From assembly GCA_015680905.1 (NCBI GenBank), contig CM027380.1, forward strand, positions 105,739,001-105,803,000: DNA of 64,000 nucleotides. The letters run 5' to 3'. Shown here one piece after another: positions 23,703 to 35,770 of this stretch. This DNA comes from Coptis chinensis (lineage: Eukaryota > Streptophyta > Magnoliopsida > Ranunculales > Ranunculaceae). Position numbers and translations under genes: made by a program. Every line of letters begins with the position of its first letter. Positions within the stretch are counted from its first letter, which is position 1. The notes beneath the pieces are model-generated. The model was not told the DNA's origin, ran no database searches, and was given only the letters and a program-made list of their open reading frames with translations.

Positions 23703-25469
23703 TTATGGTGGTTTCCCTTTGAGTTGTGGTTTAACTAGTACTTCTTTAGTTTCTATTACAGTATGGGATAAGGTTGTCCCTGTTGGTTTTGGGTGGACTG
23801 GAACTTCTACAGTTGTAGGATCTTCAGTTTCTATGACAATATTAGGTATGGTTTCTTTTTCAGCTTCCGTTTGTGGGCAATCTTCATGCATAGTTACTTT
23901 GTTATCAACTATTCTACCTGAACGAAGGGTAGTGACTGTCTATAGGTCCCCTTGGTTTATATTACCATTACACTGAATACATTTACTTCGAAGGCATTGT
24001 TTGTTGACTTAGGATTAGGCACATGTTGACCTGGAAACACGCCTATTTGGTTATTATTTTGGTTAGGAGACAATTCAAGTACCTTTTGGCACAATGCATG
24101 TATCATATTAGTTTGTTGTTGTTGATTTTGTATCATGGTTAATAATAAGTCATCTTTTGATGGGTTAGCCGGTTGTGCGATAATAGGAGGGTTGACTGGG
24201 ACTAAGGTTTGTTGAGTGTTTATGTTATGATTTTGATAGTACTGAGGTACGTGCATTAAACTTCTATTATGGTCACCTAAATCTCCTTATCCTAGATGTT
24301 GGTTAAATTGGTGGAAGTTTGTAGTGGGCCTAATGTTTTGATAATTAAAACCTGGAGGTGTAGATTGTTGTTGTTAATTATAATTAATGTTTTGCCTCCA
24401 TTGTGTGTTAGGGTTGTTGAAAGCGTAATTACCTGCGGGTTGTGGTGGAGGTGGATGTTCATGGACAAGAGGACAATAAAAGTCAGAATGCTCAGGACTA
24501 AAACATAAATTACAACTAGGAGAGTTTATATTCATGACTGGAGTGGGGTTCGCTTCTTGTTTATTGACAGAGAGGGCATCGACCTTACGAGTGAGGGATC
24601 CAATTAAAGTTCTAAGTTCAAGATCTGGTTTTACCTTAAACAAACTGGTTGCCTTAACTATTGAAGAAGAAGTATTGGAGCGGGAGTAATCATTACCTCC
24701 CCAGTTATTGCTATTCTTGGATTGATTATCTAAGAAGTTATAAGCATATGTGGCTCCTTTACCTAGGAAATTTCCCCATTCATGATATCTAAAGTCTCTT
24801 TATGGTGTTGGGATAGGCCTTTGAAGAAGGCACCAACTAGTGTGTCTTTACCAAGATTATGATGGGGACATTCTACAAGAAGATTAGTAAAACGGTTCCA
24901 AGCCTCAGAGAAAGATTCATTTTGAAACATTTCATCGATCTTCTATGGTGGGTAGAATTATTCCATGAATAACCCAACTAGTTTTTCCCATGTGTCGATA
25001 GAGTTCGGCTTTTGTGATGTTAGCCAAGCAGCCGCTTTGTCAGCTAGGGTGAAAGGAAACACCCTAAGTTTTATTTGTTTAGGACCTACTTCAATTTAGG
25101 ATGATGGAAGGTGGTTAGTACTTGTTGTATCCTATGTAAGTGGTGATAGGGTTTCTCATGATCTAACCCATGAAAAATAGGTAGCAGATTAAATATATTA
25201 GGGGGGATTCTAAAATCTCCCATAGTATCTGCAAGAATTATGCAGGACTCAGGTCCATCATTTAAAACCTTATAAAAGTCAGATAGGGGTCTCTCTGCTA
25301 TTTCTTCACCCATTGTTACAAATGTAGTGTTGGTGGGTGTAGGTGGTGTGTGTGTGGTAATTGGTGAATTTCTAGATTGGCGTTGATTTTTGCATCTACG
25401 ATAAACTAATATGGCAGGTTTATGTGCACTAGATCTTAATCTCATACAAATTCTAAGTCTAATATGCAA
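23703..25469 (-). pseudogene. E2 gag region
   Basis: The gag start has FHGLDHEKPYHHLHRIQQV with the same spacing as in E1. Downstream are a Cys/His-containing piece (NLCFSPEHSDFYCPLVHEHP, about 24440-24540) and an N/Q-rich tail (23957-24256), again as in E1. The region is degraded. Confidence 0.75.
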
Positions 25470-26330
25470 TCAACCTAATTAAGCATGCAAAACAGCATGA
25501 TTATTAATAGAAATTTAATCCTCTTACAGAAGATTTAAGGATGTAAAGAGATGTTACATGGAGTGTCATTGCTATGCGTATAAATAACGCCTTCAACAGC
25601 CTTGAAGCACATCTATGTTACTTGAACAATTATACGAGTACTGGTCCAGGTTCACGGGGTGGATGGTAAAGTCCTATAAAAAGATTAACCTTATTAGTGT
25701 TATAGTTTTAAGATTAGGGTTCAGGCTTTTTACTATGGGCTTCGTGTTGGGCCTTGATGTCAGGCCTGCGAAACAGGCTTTAGTAGTGGGTGTGGCTTAC
25801 TAATTTAACTACTAATATTATTATATTTTTTTTAATCAAACCAACGGCCAGGCCACTTAAGAATTGAGGGAGGTTGTTCGTGCTTGCACGTTCCTTAATT
25901 AGAGAACCTCAATTCTTTGAGTTTTCTAGACACCGTTTAATATATTTGAATTTTTGGATACGAGTATTTACTGTACTCGTGGGATAATATTGTAATTAAT
26001 ATTAAAAAATTAATCTAAGCTAATTAACCTAGGGCCTGCACGCTTGAAAATAGGGTAAATTGGGCACGATGCGCGACTAATAGTAGAGAGCGGGTCACGC
26101 TCTCTATAGGCAAAAGTGAGGCGCGTGCGCGCTCACAGGTGAATAACTAGGGTTGATTTTTTTTTTGTGTCAAATCACGGGGTTGCAAGGAGTTGGAATC
26201 ACAACTCGTAGCACTCAAACAGTAGCAAAAATATTTTGAAAAATCGTAAACAGTAAAACAAGTTAGGTGTTTTGTGAATAGTGAAAATAATTTTGTTATT
26301 CTAAACACACTATACGTAACAAAGCAAGAT

Positions 26331-26344
26331 GGCAAGTGACGCCA
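26331..26344 (-). other. E2 primer-binding site
   Basis: Read on the minus strand, TGGCGTCACTTGCC lies two bases after the long LTR and resembles the TGGCGCCGTTGCC-type site of E1. Confidence 0.6.
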
Positions 26345-26346
26345 TT

Positions 26347-27654
26347 TGACAAGAGGAGATAAACTAGATGTGAAAACAATAGTTTAACATGCTAAAATCA
26401 TTCTAATCATTTAATAATCATACTCTCAATACATGTTGTTATATGGGAGTAGTTGTGTTCGATCCACTTTTGCTTGCACGTACTTGATACGAATTTAGAT
26501 TAATTAAACTATTAACTATTGAGAGAGTATTATGAGATATGAAAATAGTGAATTATAATTCTAAAACAATGAATTAAATTAATGAGAGAAGGATATAGAG
26601 ATATAGAATAATCCACCACGCAATTCGATTGACTATTAGTTAGTCATCGAATCGCTTGTTGATCATATCCCTAGTGAATACCAAATCATCTCTGATCATG
26701 GTTTCACTAGCATGAGAGTTTAGCTCCACCACAAATCTCTTTGATGGTGACTCTAAACTCTAGTTCAACTCTTATGACTTTTATCTCTAAACAATCATAA
26801 GAATTGAACTTGAAGCACTATTTAAAACAATAACTATTCTAATGACTAATTATCCTCACGTGGCTTCATAAACCCCTCTAATGGAGGTTTAGCCTTGTGT
26901 CATCGGATTATTTATATTAAAACAGTAAAGTAATGACATTAAAGTAAAGAGAATAATTAAATTGAATAACTAAAGACTTTTATTGAAAGGTTTTAATGGT
27001 GGCTACAAACTAAACCCTAATTACTTAACTAAACTAAAGAAAAGGGAGAGAGAGACCTAAATTACAACTAAACTAATGAGGGGAGTAGCCAAGTTTTGTT
27101 TATCCTTAACCCTATTTATATAGGAGAGGTTTGGGGTTACATTTTCGTGCATGGGCCAAAAAGGGGACTTTGGGACTCTAATGTGAACTCAAAGTCCATT
27201 AGGTTGAAGTCTAAAGAGGCCACAACTGTTGGAAATTACTTTAGTGCCATTTTCATTAATTTTTATAGCTCTTATTGAGGCAAATATGGATACATTAGAA
27301 AGCTTATTTTGAGCCGGTCGTTTTGATATAAAGTAGGCCCGATTCCGAGGTCCAAATCCAAAGATACGCTATTTTGAAGTTCTGATGGTTTTTTATCCTT
27401 TTTCTACCTAAATTGACTTTGACTGGACTTGAAAAGGCTTTTTCTTCTTGATTCTTGGGTTTTAAACATAGAACTCTTCTAGTAATCATCTTGACTCGTT
27501 TTCCATGCAAAATGACATCTTTAAGTATATAAACAACTTCAAGACTGAAATGCACAAAAACACGTAAACATTACTAATTCTTATTTATTATAAACATAAT
27601 TGGCTTGAATAGAATACTATTAAAGGTTTAAACTACACTTTTGGGTGTTTATCA
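26347..27654 (-). repeat. E2 5' LTR, long form (1308 bp)
   Basis: It starts TGACAAGAGG and ends TTTATCA on the plus strand, that is TGATAAAC to TTGTCA in the element direction. The ends match the short LTR at 19721-19849. The CCAGG duplication follows at 27655. Confidence 0.85.
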
Positions 27655-27659
27655 CCAGG

Positions 27660-28092
27660 TATAGACGACAATCCATTTAATTAAAATGGGAGATAGACGA
27701 CATAGTTTCAACCGTCTGTACATAAATAACTAACAGAAGGCAGAAACTATGTCGTCCATCCGTCTCCCGAAACTTATTATGGCAGAGGAAGCAGAGATGG
27801 TGACCATGGAGGTTGTTGCAAATTAAAGCTAGGTAAAAGTATTATAGAGAGGTCGTTTTTTTAGGGTGATTGTCAGTTAGTAATTCAAGACTTACAAGGC
27901 CACCCTAGAGCTGAACAGAAGTCAAATGGACATGGGGGGTAAATCATGATATTTACAAATGTGAAGGGTTTATTATAAACTGGTGACAAATGTGGAGGGT
28001 TTAGACAAATTAACCTTTAAAACTATGATAGATGGTTTATATATGTATTCCTTTTAAGTTCTGTAAGTTTCACTAGATTAAACAGATTGTCT
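27660..28092. other. Non-coding spacer between E2 and the LINE, with a foldback
   Basis: No gene is seen. An inverted repeat pairs 27688-27709 (GGGAGATAGACGACATAGTTTC) with 27743-27768, which adds four bases in one arm; the loop is about 33 bp. It may be the end of an old MITE. Before the E2 and LINE insertions this spacer lay upstream of the MUSTANG-like gene. Confidence 0.45.
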
Positions 28093-28109
28093 AATGTAGG
28101 GGCACACAA
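28093..28109. repeat. LINE target-site duplication, left copy (17 bp)
   Basis: AATGTAGGGGCACACAA occurs here and again at 35431-35447 directly after the LINE poly(A). Variable-length duplications of this size are typical of target-primed insertion. Confidence 0.92.
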
Positions 28110-28435
28110 GTGCAATAACATCTTATTCAGTAACGGGACCAAAATGCTAAATTAATTGGGAAAAAAACCCTGCGCAGGGGAAAAAGTATGCGTAGAGAAA
28201 ACTTTGTCCCTCTCCTTCCCTAACCTTTTTAATCAGATCTCTCCTTAGTCTTGACATATCCCAACCTTTTGCTTTACAATTTTATCTACTATTCTCATCC
28301 ACTTGCTTATGGATATCTTTTTTCCTATTTTTCACAATCTATTGTTTTTTGTCCTTACCAATAGTTTTCTGCTAGCGGTGCTCTGGGGTGGGTGTTCTGG
28401 TTTTGTTTTGGAACCAGTCTTTTCTGATAGGGCTC

Positions 28436-31156
28436 ATGGCGGAGGAAGATGGTTTCATCCAAGAAGATACAGAGATAAGAACGCTACAAAGGGATCTCGA
28501 CAAGAAATGGAAGCTTTCTCCCTCCTACCCCACAACGCATCAAGCTAGGAAAACTAAAGCCAAATGAGTTAAAGGAATGGCAAAACTTTGTTATTGGAAA
28601 AATGTTCTCTCCCAAACGGTTTACATGTGATGATATCAAAGCCTAGCTGGCTAAACAATGGGAAACAAAATCTATGTTTATTATTTCTTTTATTACCAAA
28701 GACATTTTTAAAGTTCGTTTCTCAGATAAAGAGGAAATGGATTTTGTCCTGGACAATGGTCCTTGGATGATCCATGGATATGTGATGTCTTTTAAAGCTT
28801 GTGAACCAAATAAAGCTTTAGAAAGGTACGATTTCCACTATTTTAAGATGTGGATACATATTTATGGTCTTCTAGGAGAGAAGACATTGGGAAAAATACA
28901 AGCCATTGGAGGAGGTTTTGGTACAGTTGTTGTTTTGGATGTTGTTGGCAGTGCAGATAGTGGTTCATCCTTTACTAGAATTCAAGTGGAATTCCCGGTG
29001 AAAAAAAGAGTGGTGGAGGAAACTACAACGGAACTGGATGAGTGAACTGCGATAAGAATCATGTTTCGTTTTGAAAGGTTGTCATTATGCTGTTATTTCT
29101 ATGGATTGATAGGTCATCATGACTACAATGAATGTGAGGATATGGGAAAACATCCATAAGTCACACACAGAAAAGGGAAAGGCCATATATAAGGCCTGTT
29201 AACTTTAACCAGTAGAGTCAGGGCAAGTTCTTACAAATTCGGAAAAGAAATACAAGAACATAAGGTTATGGTCTGGGATCCTTAGAAGGAGAAACGGGAA
29301 GACAAAGATTTGAGACAAACCTTGAATGAAATGCAGAAAGTCACAGGGGGAATACAAAAATCGTTGGAAACCTGCTTGGTTGGGCAGGCAGAAGAGACAA
29401 TGGAGATAACGGAGGTAATGGAAAAGGAACAAAGTAACAAAGATGAGATGGAACAAATGGTCCAAATGGGGATGTAGTTAGTCTTAATGGAGACCAGACA
29501 GAGGAGTACGTTTTGGATGGAAAGGAAATGGACAAGGAACAGAAGGAAATGTCAAAGGCCTGTGAGGAAGGGACACATAGTTTATTGATTTTGGAAGAAA
29601 GTGGTGGTCCCATGGATGAAGGATTTGTGGCAATAAACTCTAATGAGGAAAGCTTGGGGTGTAAGAAAAGGCAAGAGAACGTGATGGATATGGACCTGGA
29701 GGTTGAAGTAGTAGGTAGGGAAAGTTTGGGTTTTGGGCCTGGACATGGAAGAGGAGAAAGCCCAACAGAGCTGGCGAAAGAGTTAAGGGTCCATAGGGGT
29801 GGGTTAAGTGTGGCATTTTAATCCCAGAGGGCTGGAGAGATGGGCCTAAAGAAGAAAGAGAAAATAGAGGAGTTGGCGCATGTCTATAAAGAGTCTAAGC
29901 GAAGAGACAAGGATGGAATCTTGCACTGAACTAGGACTAGAAGGTGCGAACCTTAACCCCTCTCGGTTGGCTAAGGGTCGAGAGGATTTAGTCGCAATTC
30001 AAAGAGACTGTACATGCAACGAAAAGGTAATACATGAGGAGGTAAGAGATTGCTTGGAGAGACACGCGGAGTTTGTAAGTAGTAGAGAGACATGAGAGTT
30101 GGAATATGTGGATATCAGCTGGGGTTGGTAGAGAGGTGCTCGAGGTGGATGTGTGCTCTGACACCAGTGAGAATAATAGAACTAAGACAGAAATCTCGCT
30201 GGATACCTCACTGGGGGAAAAAAAATCTTGAAGGACAACCGTAAGATTTTCAAGCATCTTCTAGAGTTAAATGCATAAGAGTTATCTGAACTAAAGGAAT
30301 ATCAAGCGAAGGAAAAAAAAGATTAAAATGGTGAATGAAAAGAATATATCTCCACAGGATCATAAGAAAAGCATGGGTAGTGGGAAAGAGGAACTGGGGA
30401 AGGTGGATGCTAGGGAAAAAAGGAAAATACGAAGACATTGGGAAAATGGGTTAAAAGAGAAACAAGAAGAGTCTAAGAGGAATACAGTCGAACAGAGACA
30501 TAAGAGAAAGATGGAAGGGTATGCTGAAAGAAATGAAGTAAGGGCTGGGAAAAAGGTGAGAGTTTCCTATCAGGAATGAAGAGAGATCAAGGCTAGTGAA
30601 GTAGTGGAGATAGAATCAAGTACTGAGGGCTCAGATAACATGAATAGTAAGGAACAAGGAATATGGAACATAGCAGGATGAGTAAGGAAAGGAGAAAGGA
30701 AACTTGGGATCCAAGATATGCCCCATTTTTGCAAGGAACAAAGGATATTATAAGAGTGTTTTTGAGTTTATGTCATATGAAGAAAGTAGTGAAGATCAGA
30801 GTCAGAGTCAGAGCAAAGATAATAATGAGGGGTCGAGGGAAGTGGATAGAGACACTAGTTCTGGTACTGATGGTTCTGATGGGAATATAGGAAATACTAG
30901 TTCTGGTTCTGATGGGAGTAGAGGAGATGGTTTTGTTGAGTATAATGAACCTAAAGAGAACTACTCTACTAGTAACCCAAGTTATTTTGCTTATGGGGAT
31001 CCCAGCTCGGAATCAGCAGACACTGGTAGTAATGCTAGGGTAGGGCTCTCCTCTGAATATGGGACAGAAGATAGTGATGAGTTTGAAACCTCTGAAGAAA
31101 GTTTGGGAGGGGTATTTGATGAAGTTTATGTGAAAGGGTTTTTGGCTCTGTCCTAG
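28436..31156 (+). pseudogene. LINE ORF1 (DUF4283 and zinc-knuckle type)
   Basis: It starts MAEEDGFIQEDTEIRTLQRD. A DUF4283-like RNA-binding domain is visible at 28674-29030 (FITKDIFKVRFSDKEEMDF, then PWMIHGYVMSFKAC, then FKMWIHIYGL). It is followed by a degenerate zinc knuckle (YGLIGHHDYNEC near 29100) and a long acidic, low-complexity tail up to 31156. Plant L1 ORF1 proteins have this order. Stops occur from about codon 40 on and the frame shifts several times. Confidence 0.8.
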
Positions 31157-31175
31157 AATAGCGGCCTCTAGGGCA

Positions 31176-34100
31176 ATGAGTACAATCCTAGCCCTGAATT
31201 GTCGAGGTCTAGGTTATGCGTTGACAATTCATATAATAAAGGACCTCATCTGAGAACATGAGCCGGATGTTGTATGTTGTTTGGAGACTAAAAGCAGTAA
31301 AAAAAAGATGGAGGCAGTTAGGAAAGAGATTAAATATATGGGAAGCTGTGTGGTGGAGGCAGATGGCTTTAAGGGAGGTCTTGTGGTTTCTGGAAACAGG
31401 ATTTCAATGTGGACATTATGGGAGCACATATGAACCATATCACAGGTAAAATCTCTAATGTAAATACTAGTATTGAATGATTTTTTACTTTTGTTTACGA
31501 CAATCTTTATTCCTGTAAAAGGAAAACTGTGTGAGATGATATTAGGAGTTTTGCTAGTTTGGTTCCTGGTCCTTGGTTAATTTTTGAGGATTTCAATGAT
31601 GTAGCTACCTTGGATGAAAAGCATGGTGGATGTGCTTAGTAAAAGTATGATTGAGTTTAATGACTTCACAAACGATCTGGGGCTTATTGATTTGGGCTAT
31701 CAAGGCCCAAAGTTTACTTGGTCAAACAACCGTGCCTATAAAGCCCATATTCTTGAGAGGCTGGATAAAGCCCTTGCTAACCCTAGCTAGTACCAATATT
31801 TTCCTGAAGCCTCAGTTAAAAATGTTCCTGATGTGTCATCGGATCACCTTGCCCTCCTGATAAAATTGTCTTATCAAGAACCACCTGTGGCTAAACCTTT
31901 TCGTTTATGTGAGATGTGGCTGAGGGACAACACATACAAGGATACTATTAAGGAGGCAGCTGGAACTCTAAACAAGCCACATGGGGAAGCAATGTACAAA
32001 AAAGATTGGAAGTGACAAAGGAAAGTTTGAAAACTTGGAACAAAGAAAAGTTTGGGAATGTTTATGTGGAGATTAAGAGGATAAAGAAGTAGCTGGAGAG
32101 GATCCTCAGTGGGCCAGTGACAAAATGGAAATATAATAAAGGGCTAGAGTTGAGAGAAAAGCTTAAAGAAATGATGGAACGGGAGGCTAGCTTATGGAGA
32201 CAGAAATCAGGGCAACTTTGGGTAAAGATTATGCCAGAAATACTAAATATTTTCATCTGTCAACTCTTTATAGAAGAAGGAAGAATAAGATTATAAAATG
32301 GAAAGATGAAAATGGAGAATGGATAATGGAAGGAAGACATGAAATAAGTGGGAGAGGTGATAAATGAGTTTTTTGGAGAGCTCTTTAGGACTCAGGACCC
32401 TCAGCCTGACCCTGATATCTTCAATCTTTTCCAACCTGTTATTTTTGATAGAGAAAATAACATCCTAACTGAGGTTCCTTCGGATTCAGAGATATGGAAG
32501 GTAGTGAAAAAGATGGGGGTTCTAAAGTCACCTGGACCAGATGGTTTCGAAGGTATTCTTTACCAACAATGTTGGGATATAGTGGGAGAGACAGTCATTG
32601 CCAATATCAAAGAGTTCTTCACCTTTGGACAACTAAATCCATCCCTTAATGAAACTTTTATAGCCCTTATCCCAAAAATCCCCAATCTAGACAATATAGC
32701 TAAATTTAGACCTATTATTTTATATAATTTTACCTACAAAATCATATCCAAGCTACTGGCAAACAAACTAAAGGATTATCTTCATAAATTCATCTCTCCT
32801 TTCCAAGGAGCCTTTGTGAAAGGGAGGTTTATTGGGGATAACATAGGCCTGAATAGTGAAAATTTTCACCATTTTAATTAGATGAAAAAGAAAAAACAAG
32901 GGTGGATGGCAATTAAAATGGACATGATGAAAGCTTATGATAGAGTGGAATGGGAGTTCATTTATCAGATTATGGAAAAGTTTGGGTTCTGTAGAAAATG
33001 GATTTTCTTGATAAGAAAGTGTTTGGAAACAGCCTCTTTTAGAGTGCTTCTAAATGGGTTCCCTCTTAACACTATCATTCCTAAGAGAAGGCTGCAACAG
33101 GGAGACCCTTTATCACCCTATTTGTTCATCCTAGTGTCTGAAGCCCTATCTAGGATGATACTGGAAGCATAATATAAAGGGAAACTCTCTGGGTTTAAAG
33201 TTAGTCAAACTTCCCCTCCTATTTCCCATCTACTATATGCAGATGATCTCATTATGTATAACAAAACCACATTGGGGGAGGCTGCTTGTTTAAAGACCAT
33301 ATTGGGGAAATATTGTGATGCTTCTGGGCAAAAAGTTAGTCTAGAAAAGTCTAGTGCTTTCTTCAGTGAAAATGTTCATGCTAGACATCAAAGATTGTTG
33401 CTGAGATTCTAGAAAATCAAAAGGCTGAATGTGAAGGATAAATATCTGGGGGTACCTATGATTATAGGGAGGAAGAAGATAGAGACTTTCTCCTACTTGG
33501 TGTATTCACTGGAAAGGAAGGTTTCAGGATGGAAGGCAAATGTTTTGTCTCAAGCAGCAAGGATTACCCTTATCAAGAGTGTAGGGCAACAGTGCCCATA
33601 TATGCCATGGGGGCTTTCAAGTTACCAGTGAAGATTACTGATAGTCTGGATAAGATAAATAGGGATTTTTGGTGGAATAGGTCAAAGGACTCAAATGCTT
33701 TACATACACTGAGTTGGGATAAGTTGTGTAGATCTAAGGGTCAAGAAGGATTGGGGTTCAGGAAAGCTAAGGAGATGAATATAGTTATGCTAGGAAAGCA
33801 TTGTTGGAGATTGTTGACAGATTCTGAGTCCCTATGGGCTAGGTATTTCAATATCATATATACTTGGCATTGGGGAAGAGAATAAACAGGGACTACAAAG
33901 GGTAAGAAATTTTATTTCTGGAGGGGGGTGAGTCAAGCTATGCAAGAAATAAAGGTGGGTTTGGTTTGGAAGGTAGGAGATGGAGTTGATATACCTATCC
34001 TCTCTGAGCCCTAGATTCTTTTAAATAACACACTTATATATTTGGGAGATAAGGTGTTCCCAGGTTACAACCCTGACATTCTAAGGGTGGATCAAGTCAT

Positions 34101-35270
34101 TGATACATACCACTCATAATGGAATCATGACAGGCTGGGAGAATTGTTTCCTGAGTCTACTTGTCAAAGAATTGCTTCAGAAAAATTTAATCTGGAGACA
34201 AAGGATAAAGTCATTTGGTTTGGGGATCCTAAAGGTAGACACTCTGTCAAATCAGCTTATAAACATGTGACTAAAGAGTATGAGATTGGAGAATGTTCTA
34301 ATATTAATGCCAAGATAATAAGAAAACTTTTGGAAGCTTGGATTAGATGCAGGAACCCAACATTTCCTTTGGAAAGCCTATGTGGGAGGACTACCCACTG
34401 GAGAAATAGCTTGGAAACATAAATTTAAGGGGGATCACTCATGTAAGATGTGATGGAAGGCTATAGGAACAGATGATCATCTATTGATCCAGTGTGCATG
34501 GGCTAGACAGTTATGGTTTGGCTCCCAGATAAGGCTGAGGGTGGATGTGCAACAGGACAGGACTTTGAAATCATGGATTGAACAGTTTGTACTATGGAGC
34601 ACAGAGAAAGGGGATTAGGATCTCAGGTTTGTAGGGATATATAGTATTATGATGTTGAGGGAAATATGGGAGAGCAGAAATGGTCTTTTTTTTTAAAATG
34701 TGGCTTCACAGAATTTCGTGATTTATGAGAAAGTGGGAAGGAGGACTGCAGAGGTTCTCAAAGCTATGTCTCATGAAATTAACATATCTGAAAGTACCCC
34801 TGACAGTGGCCTAGTTTATAACTCTTCTGACAATAGGATAGGGGAAGTTTCTTATCATGACTGGAATAAGACTTATTTTGATGGTGCTTATGATAGGATT
34901 TTCGCGGGGAGCCGGTTGTGGTGTTGTGACCATAGTTCATGATTGGGAAACTCGAATTCGGGAAATTTTGTTTTCAAATAGGAGGTTCAAATATCGAAAT
35001 TCGAAATCATCCGAAATGCTTTGGAATTTAATAATTTTCGGTTTTGGGTGTTGAGATAAAATTTGAAATTCGAAATGATAAAAGGTATGCACACAAATAG
35101 GAGGTTGGTCAAATTTTGGGGAGACAACAAATATGTCGATCTTTGAGATACAAAGAAATGATAAAAGGTAAGGAATGGATCATTTTTGGGATGGCAACAA
35201 AAGGAATCAATCAGGTAGAAGTATTGTGATCTTGGGATGAAATTATGTGTTTTTGGATACTAATGTATAG
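31176..35270 (+). pseudogene. LINE ORF2 (endonuclease, reverse transcriptase, RNase H)
   Basis: It begins 19 bp after ORF1 with MSTILALNCRGLG, the start of the apurinic-type endonuclease, then EPDVVCCLETKS. RT is at about 32460-33650: SPGPDGFEGILYQQCW, IKMDMMKAYDRVEW, RRLQQGDPLSPYLF and the catalytic YADD at 33236-33247. A zf-RVT-like stretch (WFGDPKGRHSVKSAYKHV) lies near 34220. An RNase H-like remnant starts near 34865 (KTYFDGAYDR), marking an RNase H-bearing plant L1 lineage. At least ten stops or shifts break it. Confidence 0.88.
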
Positions 35271-35430
35271 TTCGGATGGATTAAAAGGATGGATAATGGA
35301 TGGGCCCATGACTTGTGTAAATGGGCTCAGAAATATGCAGGCATTGGGCCTCCTTTTGTATGGGTCTATGACTCAGTTAAACCTTTAGCAAACATGTAAT
35401 ATATGCAGAGGGTTATTATCGAAAAAAAAA

Positions 35431-35447
35431 AATGTAGGGGCACACAA
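35431..35447. repeat. LINE target-site duplication, right copy
   Basis: Same 17 bp as at 28093-28109, directly after the A-run. Confidence 0.92.
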
Positions 35448-35640
35448 TCTGGCTCAATGGGCTATCCATAACCAGGATGTAAGCCAGCTAACCCAATCTG
35501 AACATGTGCAGATTCTCATATCTCGAGACTTATACAACGGTTGAGAACTAACCCGCACGTGAGGAATCTTGAATACGTATTAGGGCAATTTCGTAATTTA
35601 ATAGAATTGGGATATGGTTTCCATCGCCTTCCTTCTTCAC
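35448..35640 (+). promoter_or_regulatory. Remaining proximal promoter of the MUSTANG-like gene
   Basis: These about 190 bp are what is left between the LINE and the leader exon. They hold a G-box CACGTG at 35556-35561. No clear TATA box is visible. A telo-box-type TAGGGTTT at 35699-35706 lies just downstream, in the leader. The start of transcription is inferred, not seen. Confidence 0.4.
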
Positions 35641-35770
35641 ACTGCAAAAAAATAAATTTGCTTTTTTTTTTCTAATGTCTCATTACTAAAAGAAAAACTA
35701 GGGTTTCATTACAACTCAATTCATCAAAAAAGAACCAAACTTTTTGGTTCCTCACACGATTCGATCCAAG
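35641..35770 (+). other. Leader (5' UTR) exon of the MUSTANG-like gene
   Basis: An untranslated leader that ends in a strong donor (CCAAG/GTAACT). Its left limit is a guess. AAAACTAGGGTTTCATTAC is typical plant leader sequence. Confidence 0.5.

Larger units (their letters stand above)
19721..27654 (-). mobile_element. E2: Athila-related LTR element on the minus strand, gag-protease only, broken
   Basis: A 7.9-kb element bounded by CCAGG duplications. In its own direction it reads LTR (26347-27654), primer-binding site, gag and protease (25469 down to about 22332), a 2.4-kb non-coding 3' region, polypurine tract, and a short LTR copy (19721-19849). Its gag, protease and 3' region match E1 at lower identity. 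No RT, RNase H or integrase could be seen, so it would have depended on a relative for movement. It is broken in several places and is a fossil. Confidence 0.85.
28110..35430 (+). mobile_element. L1-type plant LINE, full-length span, decayed
   Basis: A 7.3-kb non-LTR element with a 17-bp target duplication and a 3' GAAAAAAAAA tail. ORF1 (about 28436-31156) and ORF2 (31176 to about 35270) are in the order of plant L1 elements. Both frames contain multiple stops and frameshifts, so it is inactive. It lies about 200 bp upstream of the leader exon of the MUSTANG-like gene, in the same orientation. Confidence 0.92.
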
